Assembly: GCF_003075075.1 (NCBI RefSeq)
Contig: NZ_QCYM01000023.1
Span: 1 to 64,000, forward strand
Origin: Labrenzia sp. 011
GTDB lineage: Bacteria > Pseudomonadota > Alphaproteobacteria > Rhizobiales > Stappiaceae
Direction: 5' to 3'
DNA length: 64,000 nt
A model generated the notes under the pieces. It saw nothing but the letters and a program-made list of their open reading frames with translations. It did no database searches and was not told the origin of the DNA. The position numbers and the translations under genes were made by a program. Of this stretch, positions 54,607 through 64,000 are shown in pieces (positions within the stretch are counted from its first letter, which is position 1; every line of letters begins with the position of its first letter).

Positions 54607-56133
54607 CTATGCCGCGCGGCGCGACATGTCCTGGCCGCGATAACTCATCGCCTCGGCCAGATGGATACGGCTGACGCTGTCCCTTCCGTCGAGATCGGCA
54701 AGGGTGCGGGCCAGTTTCAGGACGCGGTGATAGCCGCGGGCGCTGAGCTGCAGGGTTTCGGCAGCCTGGCGCAGAAAGGCCAGGCCCTGATCGTCCGTCC
54801 TTGCCATGGTCTCGACAATGGCGGCAGGAGCCTGGGCATTGGTCCGGCAGGACACGCCGAGATCGAGAAAACGCTGTTCCTGTATCCTGCGGGCCTCGGC
54901 GACGCGCCCGGCCACCACGGCGGACGACTCGCCCTCGGCCGGGCCGATCAGATCGGCGGCGGTGACGGCAGGAACCTCGATCCGCAGGTCGATCCGGTCG
55001 AGGAAGGGTCCGGACACCCGGGCCTGATAGTCGGTCACGCAGCGCTCGCCCCGGCGGCACTGGTGGCCGGGTTCCCCCGCATGGCCGCAGCGGCAGGGAT
55101 TCATGGCGGCGATCAGCTGGATACGGGCCGGATAGGTGACCCGGTGATTGGCGCGGGCAATCACCGCCTCGCCGGTTTCCAGCGGCTGGCGCAGGCTGTC
55201 GAGCACCTGCGGATTGAATTCCGGCAACTCGTCCAAAAACAGCACACCGTTGTGGGCGAGCGAGACTTCCCCCGGCCGGGCCCTCAGGCCACCACCGACG
55301 AGGGCGGCCATGGACGCGGAATGATGGGGCGCGCGGAACGGCCGCCGGTCGGTGAGCTTGCCTTCGGCCAGTTCCCCGGCCAGCGAGGCAATCATCGAGA
55401 CCTCCAGGAGCTCGCGCGGGGTCAGCGGCGGCAGGATCGAGGGAAGCCGGCTCGCCAGCATGGATTTTCCGGAGCCCGGAGGACCGGTCATCAGCAGATT
55501 GTGGCCACCGGACGCGGCGATTTCCAGGGCACGGCGCGCGCTTTCCTGGCCCCTGACCTCGGCAAGGTCCGGCATGTCGCCCGCAGGCCCCTGAAGCTTC
55601 GCCGCGGGACGGGAGAGCACCTGCGTGCCCTTGAAATGGTTGGCGAGCTGGATGAGGGAACGGGGCGCGAGAATGTCCATCTCGGCATCGGCCCAGGCGG
55701 CCTCGCCGCCGCTTGCCTCGGGGCAGATCAGTCCCTTGCCGAGGGCATTCGCGCCCATGGCGGCGGGTAGAACGCCGGCGACGGGCGCCAGTGTGCCATC
55801 GAGGCCGAGTTCCCCCAGCACCACGAAGTCGGCCAGAAATTCCGCAGGTATCGCCCCGATGGCGGCCATGACGCCCAGCGCGATCGGAAGGTCGTAATGG
55901 GAGCCTTCCTTGGGCAGGTCGGCGGGGGCCAGATTGACGGTCACACGCTTGGCCGGCAGTGCCAGGCCGGAGGCGGACAGGGCGGCGCGGACACGCTCCC
56001 GGCTTTCGGCCACCGCCTTGTCGGGCAGGCCGACGATGGTGAAGGCCACCATGCCCGGACCGACATGCACCTGCACGTCCACCGGAACCGCCTCGATACC
56101 CTGAAACGCGACCGTCGTTACCTTGCTGACCAT
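54607..56133 (-). CDS. comM: YifB/ComM-family Mg-chelatase-like AAA+ ATPase
   Basis: 508 aa from ATG 56133. N-terminal Lon-like domain (VQVHVGPGMVAFTIVGLPDKAVAESRERVRAAL), Walker A MTGPPGSGKSMLA, Walker B NGVLFLDELPEF and a zinc-like segment (NPCRCGHAG... CRRGERC). ComM promotes branch migration in natural transformation. A complete, intact copy. Confidence 0.94.
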   Translation of the reverse strand: MVSKVTTVAFQGIEAVPVDVQVHVGPGMVAFTIVGLPDKAVAESRERVRAALSASGLALPAKRVTVNLAPADLPKEGSHYDLPIALGVMAAIGAIPAEFLADFVVLGELGLDGTLAPVAGVLPAAMGANALGKGLICPEASGGEAAWADAEMDILAPRSLIQLANHFKGTQVLSRPAAKLQGPAGDMPDLAEVRGQESARRALEIAASGGHNLLMTGPPGSGKSMLASRLPSILPPLTPRELLEVSMIASLAGELAEGKLTDRRPFRAPHHSASMAALVGGGLRARPGEVSLAHNGVLFLDELPEFNPQVLDSLRQPLETGEAVIARANHRVTYPARIQLIAAMNPCRCGHAGEPGHQCRRGERCVTDYQARVSGPFLDRIDLRIEVPAVTAADLIGPAEGESSAVVAGRVAEARRIQEQRFLDLGVSCRTNAQAPAAIVETMARTDDQGLAFLRQAAETLQLSARGYHRVLKLARTLADLDGRDSVSRIHLAEAMSYRGQDMSRRAA

Positions 56134-56358
56134 TCCGAAATCTTCAAAAAGGCTCACGTGGAAAGTGTGGTCAAAACAAGCACACAACAGCAAAAGAAGC
56201 AAGAACAAAAGCGGAACCTGATGCCGCCCCGGCTCGTCGGCCTCGCGGCAAAGGCCCGAATTCAGCACCGGTCGGCACGTCTCACAGATACCCGTGGCCC
56301 CCTCAGGAGCCGGCATCCCGGAGAACCGGAAGCAGCAAGGCAGCCGTCCCGGTCAGCC

Positions 56359-56583
56359 TCAGGAGGCGAGGGTGCGGCGCCAGTTTCCGGAATAACCGCT
56401 GGTGCGGGAAAGCATGTCGTCCAGATACCTGGGAACACGGAACCTGTCGCTCGTCTCCAGCCGGTTGGCTTCCATCCATTCGGAAACCAGTTCGATCATT
56501 CTGTCCGGATCCTTTTCGAACATCGCGCGGCAAAGCGCCATGTCGAGTTTGACGTCTTTTTTTCTTTCCGAGGATACAATCAT
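56359..56583 (-). CDS. Small hypothetical protein
   Basis: 74 aa from ATG 56583 (a TTG at 56610 is an alternative). Sequence MIVSSERKKDVKLDMALCRAMFEKDPDRMIEL is helical and basic-acidic, without a recognised domain, signal or membrane helix. Codon composition looks coding. Lies between comM and the MFS gene on the same strand. Confidence 0.5.
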   Translation of the reverse strand: MIVSSERKKDVKLDMALCRAMFEKDPDRMIELVSEWMEANRLETSDRFRVPRYLDDMLSRTSGYSGNWRRTLAS

Positions 56584-56713
56584 GGGTTCCAACCGCAAAT
56601 TCCCTATCAATCAATACGTGCTTTAATGATGCTTACAATCTTTGAGAATGCCAGCAAATAGCGGTTATACGGATGATCGCCACCATAATGCGGTGTTATG
56701 CCCGGCTTTCTGC

Positions 56714-57886
56714 TCATTCCGGTATTTTGAACAATGTCAGTCCGCAACACAGAAGGCCCGCCGCCACGAAAAGCGCAGAATGGCCGATCACGGGGATCAT
56801 GAATCCGCCGATCACCGGGCCGAGGCCCTGTCCGAGAGACAGCAGAAAGAAGGTAAAGCCGAAGCCGATGGACGGGGTTTCCCGGAAAATCCGCATGCTC
56901 CACATGCCGAACAGGGCCGTCATCACGATGAAGCCGGTGCCGAAGCAGGCCGCGGACAGGTAAATGCCGAGTCGGGTACCGATCATCAGCGGCAAGGCGC
57001 CTATGGCGGCACCGACGGCAAGCGCCAGCACCAGATAGGTGCGGCGCAGCCCCCATCTGTTGACGAGCCCTCCGGCAAAGCAGCCGGTCACGCCGGCAAT
57101 CCCGAGCACGATCCAGAACAGGACCGCATCACGGGGATTGCCCGTCAGCGTCCATAACAGTTCGACGGCGTAGGTCCAGAAGACCGCGGTCAGAACGCCG
57201 AAGAGCAGGGCCGCGGCAAACAGCGGCCGGGCGGCCTTGTGAAACAGGTACCTGACGGATCCCGCCGCCGACGAAACCGGCCTGGCGGACCCGCCCGGCA
57301 GGGTGAACATGTTCCAGACGGTAACGGCCAGCGCCAGGACCGCGAAGGTCAACCAGGCCAGACGCCAGTTTTCGCCCGCGAAAAGGGCGAGCGGCCCTGC
57401 GAAGGCAACGCCGAAACCGGTTCCCGAATTGATCCAGGCATAGACGGAATTCTGGCGGGGCAATTCCGTATGACGGACAATCACGTCGGAAAAGGGCGGA
57501 TAGGACAGGCCCGGGCTCGTCCCGGCGATGAAAACCCCGAGCGCGAGGATCCAGGGATCCGGAGACACTGCGATGATCGCCATGCCCGACGCCGCCGCAA
57601 GGCCGCCCAGAACGATCGGCAGCCGGGGGCCGATGGCCGTGGACAGCCAGGAACCGGCGAAGGTCGCCGCCAGATAGCCCAGATAGGATGCCCCGGCGAT
57701 CAGGCCGATCATTTCCGTCGACAGACCGAATTCCAGCCGGATGTCCGGCAGGAACAGGCCGAAGCAGTAGCGGGCCAGGCCGTAGGTCACCGCCACGATG
57801 GCAAGCCCCGCGGCTGTCACGCTCCCGGTGCTTGCGGCAAGCCCGTTATGTTCGGCGTGAGAGCTGGAAATGAAGTGTCTCGTCAT
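56714..57886 (-). CDS. MFS transporter (YbfB/YjiJ-like)
   Basis: 390 aa, about 12 membrane helices. The N-terminal helix has the family pattern VAVTYGLARYCFGLFLPDIRLEFGLS. Start ATG 57886 overlaps the end of the methyltransferase gene by 41 bp, so the two are coupled. It probably exports the methyltransferase product, or imports its precursor; direction is inferred. Confidence 0.85.
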   Translation of the reverse strand: MTRHFISSSHAEHNGLAASTGSVTAAGLAIVAVTYGLARYCFGLFLPDIRLEFGLSTEMIGLIAGASYLGYLAATFAGSWLSTAIGPRLPIVLGGLAAASGMAIIAVSPDPWILALGVFIAGTSPGLSYPPFSDVIVRHTELPRQNSVYAWINSGTGFGVAFAGPLALFAGENWRLAWLTFAVLALAVTVWNMFTLPGGSARPVSSAAGSVRYLFHKAARPLFAAALLFGVLTAVFWTYAVELLWTLTGNPRDAVLFWIVLGIAGVTGCFAGGLVNRWGLRRTYLVLALAVGAAIGALPLMIGTRLGIYLSAACFGTGFIVMTALFGMWSMRIFRETPSIGFGFTFFLLSLGQGLGPVIGGFMIPVIGHSALFVAAGLLCCGLTLFKIPE

Positions 57887-58880
57887 CAGTGAGGGTCTCG
57901 CCGGCAATCTCGAAAAATCCGCCGTGCCGCCGGTAGTGGCGGTACTGCTCGAGGGTCAATTTCAGGCAGAAGTTGGAAACGTGCAAGTTTCTTCCATTGA
58001 TTGTACCGGAAAACTCCTCACCGAGAACGGCGACCTGGGCCGTGCGCCCGTCCTGGAACGGAACCGGAAGCAGAAAGAACCTGTTCATGGACGGCGCGGT
58101 GCCGTCGACCGCCTGCTCGAAAGCAATGCGTGAAAACCGCTGCATGGCGGGATGGGCATAGAATTCCGGTATCTTGCCGATCTGCGGGGCCGCATAGAGC
58201 TGGCTTTCCGACAACAGGAGATCTCCGGGGCGCGCGATATCGCGCAGCCACCCGTTCACGGTGTAGGGGTCGTCGTTGCCCTCCTGAAAGCCCAGCATGG
58301 TGACAAGTGCCGGGAGGCCGCCGTCCTCGACGGCATCGCTCAGCCGGAAGGCGTCGAAGCTCGTGGTAATGAACTCCAGCGGGGTGTCGGGCAGAATTTC
58401 CTGCAGGGCCGGCCGCATGTGCGAGACGGACATCGGATTGATGTCCACGGCGATATAGCGGTCTATGACGACGCCCAGATCCATCAGGGTTCTGAGAATG
58501 AACCCGGTCTTGATCGGCTCGGGGCCGAGCTCGACATAGATCAGCGGTCCCGACCCGCAGATCTGCGCGATTTTCGAGCAGATCTGGACCAGCGCGTCGC
58601 GGAAGGACGTGCCCTGCTCGCCGAGCCGGCCCAGCCCCGGGGAACCGATCCCGGCCAGGTTCAGCTCGCGCATGAGCCTGAACACTTCGTCAAGATGGTC
58701 CGTGGCATGCTCCCGCCGCCCGGCATTGGTGTATTTCACCCTGTTATCCTGCGTGACGATGCGGTCGAGACTGAACTCCGTGTGACTTGCTATCGTCCGG
58801 TGCACTCTGTGCTGTAGCGACAGGAGGGGTTCACTTGCTTCCAGAAAGTCCGTCTGATCGGCTGTAAGGGCTAGTGTCAT
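57846..58880 (-). CDS. SAM-dependent methyltransferase, Methyltransf_33/EgtD-like fold
   Basis: 344 aa from ATG 58880 (GGGGATCCGAC upstream). SAM motif region YVELGPEPIKTGFILRTL, acidic ribose-binding segment YIAVDINPMSVSHM and a mid-domain LGFQEGNDDPYTVNGWL resemble histidine-specific EgtD-type methyltransferases. The EgtD N-terminal LFExITxxxEYYP block is not seen, so it probably uses another amino-acid-like substrate. No EgtB or ergothioneine gene is nearby. Coupled to an MFS gene and divergent from a LysR regulator. Confidence 0.65.
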   Translation of the reverse strand: MTLALTADQTDFLEASEPLLSLQHRVHRTIASHTEFSLDRIVTQDNRVKYTNAGRREHATDHLDEVFRLMRELNLAGIGSPGLGRLGEQGTSFRDALVQICSKIAQICGSGPLIYVELGPEPIKTGFILRTLMDLGVVIDRYIAVDINPMSVSHMRPALQEILPDTPLEFITTSFDAFRLSDAVEDGGLPALVTMLGFQEGNDDPYTVNGWLRDIARPGDLLLSESQLYAAPQIGKIPEFYAHPAMQRFSRIAFEQAVDGTAPSMNRFFLLPVPFQDGRTAQVAVLGEEFSGTINGRNLHVSNFCLKLTLEQYRHYRRHGGFFEIAGETLTDDETLHFQLSRRT

Positions 58881-58960
58881 GTCGGATCCCCGCTTTGACG
58901 AATGAGACACCCGGATTACGGGATTTTTTTTCGAGGGGTAAATTTATAATTGCAGCACCC

Positions 58961-58977
58961 CATAATAGAACGTTATG
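58961..58977. promoter_or_regulatory. Putative LysR-type operator
   Basis: CATAA-N7-TTATG, a perfect 5-bp-arm inverted repeat fitting the T-N11-A rule of LysR regulators. It is midway between the divergent methyltransferase and lysR start codons (about 80 and 70 bp away) in an AT-rich spacer. Confidence 0.6.
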
Positions 58978-59045
58978 CTTGCGCGAAACCGAATTGCGGA
59001 TTTCAGCCAAACCGTGGTTTTGCGTCAAAGCGGAGACACTGAAAC

Positions 59046-59954
59046 ATGACCATCGGCCGTTTCAATATCGAGTTGCTGGAAGCCTTCGTCGCTGTAGCGG
59101 AAGCAGGCAATGTGACCCACGCCGGCTCGAAACTGAACCGTACCCAGCCCTGCGTCAGCACACAGCTCAGACGTCTGGAGGAGCGGGTCGGCAAGCCGCT
59201 GATCGAGCGCAACGCCCGCACCATGAACCTGACGGCAGCCGGACGGATACTCTACCAGCACGCCACCGACATACTCAAATCCCATGAAGAGGCGCGCCTG
59301 CGTCTGTCGGCACCGGAGCTGACCGGGACCGTGCATGTGGGACTGCCGGAATGGTATGCGACCGGGCAATTGCAATCGATCTTCTGCAATTTCGTCAAGA
59401 TCCATCCCAACGTGAAGCTGGAGATGACGGTCGCGGACAGCGCGACGCTGCACGAGATGCTGTCGAACAACGAGATCAACCTGGCCATCGCGCTGGTCTC
59501 GCCCTCCAGGGCCAAGCCGGGCGGGATCGTCGAGGAGCCCCTGCACTGGGTAGTGAGCGACTCCTGCCCGCTGACGGACCCGCTTCCCCTGATCCTTTTC
59601 CCCGAGCCCTGTCCGTTCCGGGAGCTGGCCTTCAGCGCCCTGGCCCGCGCCGGCAAGCAATGGTACGAACGTATCACCACGACAAGCGTCGCCGCCGCCC
59701 AGGTGGCGGTCCTGTCGGGAGCCGGCGTCAGCTGCCTGCCTTCGGGGGCCGTGCTGGACGGATTCAAGATCCTCAAGGAACACAACGGCTTTCCGAGCCT
59801 GCCGTCGACCGAACTGGCCATATACACCCAGTCGAAGACGCAATCGCCCATCGTCGACTATCTTGAGGTGCATCTCAACGACCTGCTGCAGAACGCGATC
59901 GCGCCCCGTTCGGCGCTTGGCGGCAAGATGCAGCCGGATCTGCGGGTGGTCTGA
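59046..59954 (+). CDS. LysR-family transcriptional regulator
   Basis: 302 aa. N-terminal HTH (FNIELLEAFVAVAEAGNVTHAGSKLNRTQPCVSTQLRRLEERVGKPLIER) and a substrate-binding domain from about residue 90. Divergent from the methyltransferase-MFS pair, with a T-N11-A palindrome between, so it is their presumptive regulator; effector unknown. Confidence 0.93.
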   Translation: MTIGRFNIELLEAFVAVAEAGNVTHAGSKLNRTQPCVSTQLRRLEERVGKPLIERNARTMNLTAAGRILYQHATDILKSHEEARLRLSAPELTGTVHVGLPEWYATGQLQSIFCNFVKIHPNVKLEMTVADSATLHEMLSNNEINLAIALVSPSRAKPGGIVEEPLHWVVSDSCPLTDPLPLILFPEPCPFRELAFSALARAGKQWYERITTTSVAAAQVAVLSGAGVSCLPSGAVLDGFKILKEHNGFPSLPSTELAIYTQSKTQSPIVDYLEVHLNDLLQNAIAPRSALGGKMQPDLRVV

Positions 59955-60110
59955 CTTTCGGAAGGCGCATCGGGTCATCGCCGGCAAAACGCGTTGCGGC
60001 CCCTGACCTTCGGATTGCTCCGGTCAAACGACTCAGTTGCGCAGGCGTCCGTACGGGCAAATCTTCGGCAGAATTCTCATGCCGATTTACCGCACATATC
60101 ATTTCATTTG

Positions 60111-60195
60111 CATATTTGAATATGTAACCTCCGGAAAATTACCTATAGTCATCCGGAAAATTGCCAAATTTTCGCCTTGGCATTGCCAAATTTAA
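60111..60195. repeat. 22-bp tandem repeat array upstream of the chemoreceptor gene
   Basis: Related units start at 60130, 60152 and 60174. Units 1 and 2 share TCCGGAAAATTxCC; units 2 and 3 share ATTGCCAAATTT at the same register (60160 and 60182). Upstream lies the palindrome CATATTTGAATATG (60111-60124). The period equals two helical turns, suggesting cooperative protein binding on one DNA face. Confidence 0.65.
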
Positions 60196-60246
60196 CAGAT
60201 CCTTCAGCTCCTTTTTCCATCTTTTCGCCAAAGGATCGGAGAAACC

Positions 60247-62184
60247 ATGAAGACCATCAGGGCGAAATTGACCGTATTGTTTGTTGTTCTGGCGCTGCTC
60301 GGCGCCGGCGCGGCATTTTCAATCAGCGAGTTGCTGACCTCCAGGCTGACCGACATGGCTCTCGCCCGGGAGGTGACTTCTGCGGAACGGACCCTGCTGT
60401 CGCGCATTCAGGCGGACAGCCGGCAAGCCCTGCTGATGGCGGCGGTCGTCGCGGGCCAGAAGGGTGTCCAGGAAAAACTGGCCGCCGGGGACCGGGAGGG
60501 TCTCGCCGCCGAATTCGTTCCGGCCTTCGGCGCCCTGAAAAAGAGCTACGACATCCGTCAGTTCCAGTTCCACCTGCCGCCGGCCGAAAGCTTCCTGAGA
60601 GTACACAAGCCGGAAAAATTCGGGGACGACCTTTCCAGCTTCCGGCACACGGTGGTGGCGACCAACACGCGGGGTGAACCGATTTCCGGCCTTGAAAAAG
60701 GCGTCGCGGGCCTTGGAAACCGGGGTATTGCCCCGATCATTCACGACGGATCCCATGTGGGCTCGGTGGAATTCGGTCTGAGCTTCCATGAAAAATTCGT
60801 GGAACAGTTCACCGCCGAAACCGGCGTGCCGCTTGCCGTCCTCATCGACACTCCTGACGGCATGAAGGTCATCGGGTCGCAACTCCCTGACGGGATGGAC
60901 CCTGAGGCCGTCCTGGCGGATATTGCCGCCGGTTCCGTGACGGATGCGAGTGGCCGGTACCATCTCGACGCCCTCACCCTTACGGATTTTTCCGGTGAGA
61001 ACGCCGCGTCGGGCATTCTCGCCATCGACCAGGCCCCCTATACGGCCATCCGCAATTTCGGACGGATCCTCGGCACCGGCGCGGCAATCGCCCTGCTGGC
61101 CATCGTGGCGGCCGGTATCCTTTACGCGAACCGCAATGTCTTCGCGCCGCTGCAGGTGGTGACCAACCAGATCTCCGAACTTGCCGAAGGCAATGCGAAC
61201 CAGGAGGTCCAGGGCATGACGCGTAGCGACGAGGTCGGCAATATTGCCCGCGCCCTCGACGTGTGCTGTGCCAACAGGCGGGCGCAGGTGGAGCTGGAAG
61301 AAGCCAAGTCCCGCGAGGACGAGAACCAGAATCACCGCCAGAACAGGATCGAAACCCTGATTGCCGATTTCAGGACCAGATCGGCGGAAATGCTGTCCGC
61401 CGTCACCCAGGTGAACGGCGAACTGCAGGACACGGCGTCCGTTCTGGAAAGCGCAGCCTCCTCGAGTGCGAGCCAGGCGGAAGGGGCAACCCATGCGTCG
61501 GAGGAAGCCGCCTCCAACGTGGAATCCGTCGCGGCGGCCACCGAAGAACTGGAATCCTCGACCAAGGAAATCGCCCAGCAGGTCGAGCGCACCACGGGTG
61601 TCATCGGCCAGGCGACCACCGGTGTCGAGGATACCAACCAGACGATCTCCGGCCTGGCAACGGCCGCCGGCAAGATCGGCGAGGTCGTCACCCTCATCCA
61701 GGCGATCGCCGAGCAGACAAACCTGCTGGCACTGAACGCGACCATCGAGGCGGCCCGTGCGGGTGAAGCCGGAAGGGGCTTTGCGGTGGTTGCCGCGGAA
61801 GTCAAGGAACTGGCGACTCAGACCTCCAACGCCACGGAAGAAATCTCCAGCCAGATCGGCGGCATTCAGACCTCGACCGAAGCGGCCGTCAACGCGATGA
61901 AGGGGATTTCCGCGACAATGAACGATGTCAACGACTACACCACCGCCATCGCCAGCGCCGTCACGGAGCAGACCGCCGTGACCTCGGAAATCAGCCGCAA
62001 CATTCAGGGCGCCGCGCAGCAGACCAAAAGCATGGTCGGCAACATCAGCCAGCTGGACCATGCGGTCACCGAAACCAACACCTCTTCGGAAACGGTAAAG
62101 GTGAAGGCCGGTGAAGCCGTTCACATCACCGAGGAAATGCGGGCGGAAATCGAACGCTTCCTGGAGGCCGTGGCGGCGGCATAA
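60247..62184 (+). CDS. Methyl-accepting chemotaxis protein with double-Cache sensor
   Basis: 645 aa. First membrane helix residues about 7-27, periplasmic Cache-like sensor to about 270 ([46 protein letters not shown]), second helix, HAMP, then the signalling hairpin ([37 protein letters not shown]). No C-terminal NWETF-type tether. ATG follows GGATCGGAGAAACC. No other chemotaxis gene adjacent. Confidence 0.93.
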   Translation: MKTIRAKLTVLFVVLALLGAGAAFSISELLTSRLTDMALAREVTSAERTLLSRIQADSRQALLMAAVVAGQKGVQEKLAAGDREGLAAEFVPAFGALKKSYDIRQFQFHLPPAESFLRVHKPEKFGDDLSSFRHTVVATNTRGEPISGLEKGVAGLGNRGIAPIIHDGSHVGSVEFGLSFHEKFVEQFTAETGVPLAVLIDTPDGMKVIGSQLPDGMDPEAVLADIAAGSVTDASGRYHLDALTLTDFSGENAASGILAIDQAPYTAIRNFGRILGTGAAIALLAIVAAGILYANRNVFAPLQVVTNQISELAEGNANQEVQGMTRSDEVGNIARALDVCCANRRAQVELEEAKSREDENQNHRQNRIETLIADFRTRSAEMLSAVTQVNGELQDTASVLESAASSSASQAEGATHASEEAASNVESVAAATEELESSTKEIAQQVERTTGVIGQATTGVEDTNQTISGLATAAGKIGEVVTLIQAIAEQTNLLALNATIEAARAGEAGRGFAVVAAEVKELATQTSNATEEISSQIGGIQTSTEAAVNAMKGISATMNDVNDYTTAIASAVTEQTAVTSEISRNIQGAAQQTKSMVGNISQLDHAVTETNTSSETVKVKAGEAVHITEEMRAEIERFLEAVAAA

Positions 62185-62214
62185 CGTCCAGGCAGATCCA
62201 GACGAAACAACGCC

Positions 62215-62255
62215 GGGCTCCGATCTCCTGCGAAGGATCGGAGCCCTTCCTCTTT
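62215..62255 (+). terminator. Rho-independent terminator of the chemoreceptor gene
   Basis: Perfect 11-bp stem GGGCTCCGATC/GATCGGAGCCC (62215-62225 and 62236-62246) followed by TTCCTCTTT. Confidence 0.8.
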
Positions 62256-62546
62256 CAGGATCCGGTGCGTCTCTTCCGGTGTCAGGCAGCCGGGAAAATG
62301 TAACCACCCGATGCAACTGCCCGCACTGCCGGTAGCCCGCCGTGGAATTGTACTCCGCAATCAGGCTCTTCGGCATGATCCGGACTTTCCGGTCTCAGTC
62401 CCACGCGACAATCGGTTACAATTCTGCAGCGGCGATGCGGTCCCGGGTCTTTGACACCGGGAAAATACGCCGCTAGCCCTGCGAGCGTGGGCGTTCACCG
62501 CAAGATGCCCTCCCATCTTCAGTCGAAACAGGACCGTCGTGACGCC

Positions 62547-63686
62547 ATGTCATTCAAACGCATTGTTTTCTGGTCACATCTCGTTGTCGGCATCACCTTC
62601 GGACTGGTAATCCTGTTGATGTCGGCCACGGGTGTGCTGCTGACCTACGAACGGCAGATCATCGCCCATATGGAACAGCACGCGGTGGACGCGTCGTCAG
62701 GTGTCCGGCCGCTCACCGCGGACGAGATGGTGCGTGCGGCCCTTGCAAGCGGCGCTCAACCCGGAAATTCGCTGGTCTTCTCGAATGGTGACCGCACACC
62801 GGTCGAACTCTCGGTCAGCCGGCGGGAGACCCACCTTCTCGACCCCTACTCCGGGGCTCCACTCGATGATGCGGCGCAAACCACGAAAGCCTTTTTCGGC
62901 GGGGTCACCGGTCTGCACCGGTGGCTGGCCCTGTCGGGTAAAAGCCGGCAGCTGGGCCGGGCCATCACCGGTGCCGCCAATCTCGGTTTTTTCTTCATCC
63001 TGGTCTCGGGAATCTATCTTTGGTGGCCAAGGAAATGGACCTGGAGGGTCGTCAAGCTCAATCTTCTTTTTCGCAGAAACCTGCCGACTGCCAAGGCGCG
63101 CGACTATAACTGGCACCACGTCTTCGGGATCTGGGCGCTCGTGCCGCTTCTTGCGGTCGTGCTGTCCGGAGTCGTGATCTCCTATCCCTGGGCAAGTAAC
63201 CTTGTGGCCACCGCATTCGGGCCCGCATCCCCGCTCCAGCCAGGCCAGGTCGCATCCGACCAGCGGCAAGACCAGCAAGGGGCTGTCGGCGACCCGGTCA
63301 GTTTTCAGGCCATCGCCGACATGCTCCGGGAGACTGAACCCGCATGGCGAACCCTTTCGATCAAGCTCCCGAAAGACCAGGAAGATTCTGTCCTCGTCAC
63401 GGTGGATACGGGGAATGGCGCGCAACTGGCGCGGCAGAAGACCTATACCGTTTCCCGAGTGACCGGCGACATTCTTGCCACCAGCAGCGTGGACGACCAG
63501 CCGCTCGGCAGGCGTGTCCGCGTCTTTCTCCGCTTCCTGCACACGGGCGAAGTTTATGGCGTTTTCGGCCAGACCCTGGCGGGTCTTTCCTCTCTGGCCG
63601 CGGTCTTCCTGTTCTATACGGGATTTGCCCTGGCGTACCGCCGGCTGATCCAGCCGATTTTCCGGCGGCGTTCCCTGAGCGCCTGA
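62547..63686 (+). CDS. PepSY-associated TM-domain (iron-regulated-type) membrane protein
   Basis: 379 aa from ATG 62547; about four membrane helices. Family landmarks: FWSHLVVGITFGLVILLMSATGVLLTYE, GLHRWLALSG, LVSGIYLWWPRKW, YNWHHVFGIWALVPLLAVVLSGVVISYPW and LRFLHTGEVYGVFGQTLAG. Such proteins often accompany siderophore receptors and act as ferric-reductase-like proteins; no receptor gene is present upstream here. Confidence 0.9.
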   Translation: MSFKRIVFWSHLVVGITFGLVILLMSATGVLLTYERQIIAHMEQHAVDASSGVRPLTADEMVRAALASGAQPGNSLVFSNGDRTPVELSVSRRETHLLDPYSGAPLDDAAQTTKAFFGGVTGLHRWLALSGKSRQLGRAITGAANLGFFFILVSGIYLWWPRKWTWRVVKLNLLFRRNLPTAKARDYNWHHVFGIWALVPLLAVVLSGVVISYPWASNLVATAFGPASPLQPGQVASDQRQDQQGAVGDPVSFQAIADMLRETEPAWRTLSIKLPKDQEDSVLVTVDTGNGAQLARQKTYTVSRVTGDILATSSVDDQPLGRRVRVFLRFLHTGEVYGVFGQTLAGLSSLAAVFLFYTGFALAYRRLIQPIFRRRSLSA

Positions 63687-64000
63687 TCCCTGCATCCCAG
63701 GGGTCTGATGCGCCTCCGGCCACGTTGCGGCATCCACCGATGCCAAACACGATTTCTGCCGGGGCTTTCCAGCACCGGCAGAAGTCTCGACGAGCCTTCT
63801 GCCGGCGAGATAGTCCATCGGCCGAAACCACCTTTGTCTCGGCCCATTCGGGGAACGACCGTTCGCGCTGGATCTGCTTTGCAGATATCTGCCTGGTTCC
63901 GCCAGTCATTCCCAAAACGGAAGGCCTCCGTCTGCCGACGAAACTTGCGACAATCCCAGGAAAAACGTTACGTTACGTTGAGGTGCGCTCGGCCAGGGAA
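63687..64000. other. Right edge, non-coding in this window
   Basis: No gene is supported. Near the end (63965-63979) ACGTT is repeated three times in tandem in an AT-richer context, possibly an operator for a gene beyond the edge. Otherwise nothing recognisable. Confidence 0.3.

Noticed and set aside
60319-62376. Minus-strand open frame of 685 codons
   Set aside because: Antisense shadow of the chemoreceptor gene.
63965-63979. Triple ACGTT tandem considered as a regulator site
   Set aside because: Not palindromic, no downstream gene in view; support too weak.
1-64000. CRISPR arrays, rRNA and tRNA genes
   Set aside because: No regularly spaced repeat-spacer series and no rRNA- or tRNA-like sequence was recognised by reading; a covariance-model search would be needed to exclude tRNAs fully.

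Overview
The window is about 64 kb of high-GC, gene-dense bacterial chromosome. Gene content points to a marine, heterotrophic alphaproteobacterium: bioMNY biotin uptake, a DctPQM TRAP system under DctBD, a CyaC-like membrane cyclase, an hpd/Lrp pair, YraN-RsmI-LpoA-like synteny, and short palindromic repeats of the alphaproteobacterial type. The overall flavour resembles Stappiaceae (Roseibium/Labrenzia), but this is an inference from gene style; no 16S or marker comparison was possible. No rRNA, tRNA or CRISPR array was found.

Layout. 0.2-5 kb: a minus-strand run bioM-bioN-bioY followed by an acyl-CoA ligase and an atypical thiolase. 5-9.2 kb: MocR-type regulator divergent from a LysE exporter, then purU, an M15-like lipoprotein and an ArsC/YffB protein. 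9.5-17.9 kb: a membrane adenylate cyclase with a [2Fe-2S] domain, an argE-like deacylase and a complete peptide-type ABC importer. 18.5-22 kb: a degenerate P-type ATPase-like protein and a xylonate-type IlvD/Edd dehydratase. 22.0-24.5 kb: an accessory island bounded by 84-bp inverted repeats. It carries a ParDE toxin-antitoxin pair, an unknown membrane-anchored protein and an IS6-family transposase remnant, and its left end abuts a broken PACE efflux gene. 24.7-32 kb: an SCP2-like protein, then dctM-dctQ-dctP and dctD-dctB, with a textbook sigma-54 promoter and two upstream activator palindromes. 32-36 kb: modABC molybdate uptake and a polytopic membrane protein. 36-42.5 kb: DUF1203, a PEP-mutase/ICL-family enzyme, two divergent citrate synthase paralogues (one with a MerR-like HTH domain) sharing a 30-bp palindrome, a DUF533 protein, and Lrp/AsnC divergent from hpd. 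42.7-53.4 kb: mostly housekeeping genes (gshB, yraN, rsmI, an LpoA-like lipoprotein, coaBC, a LigB-type dioxygenase, an OmpA-family protein, a Cys-rich repeat protein, dut, a HAD phosphatase, cysK, a ureohydrolase). 53.5-64 kb: a VOC protein under a palindromic operator, an orphan BrnA-like antitoxin, comM, an uncharacterised methyltransferase plus MFS exporter divergent from a LysR regulator, a methyl-accepting chemotaxis protein and a PepSY-type membrane protein.

Most promising for new biology: (1) the methyltransferase-MFS-LysR unit; (2) the HTH-citrate synthase with its shared palindrome, possibly a metabolic enzyme that is also a repressor; (3) the pseudo-P-type ATPase; (4) the ligase and thiolase lacking a second catalytic cysteine, joined to biotin uptake; (5) the inverted-repeat-bounded toxin-antitoxin island.
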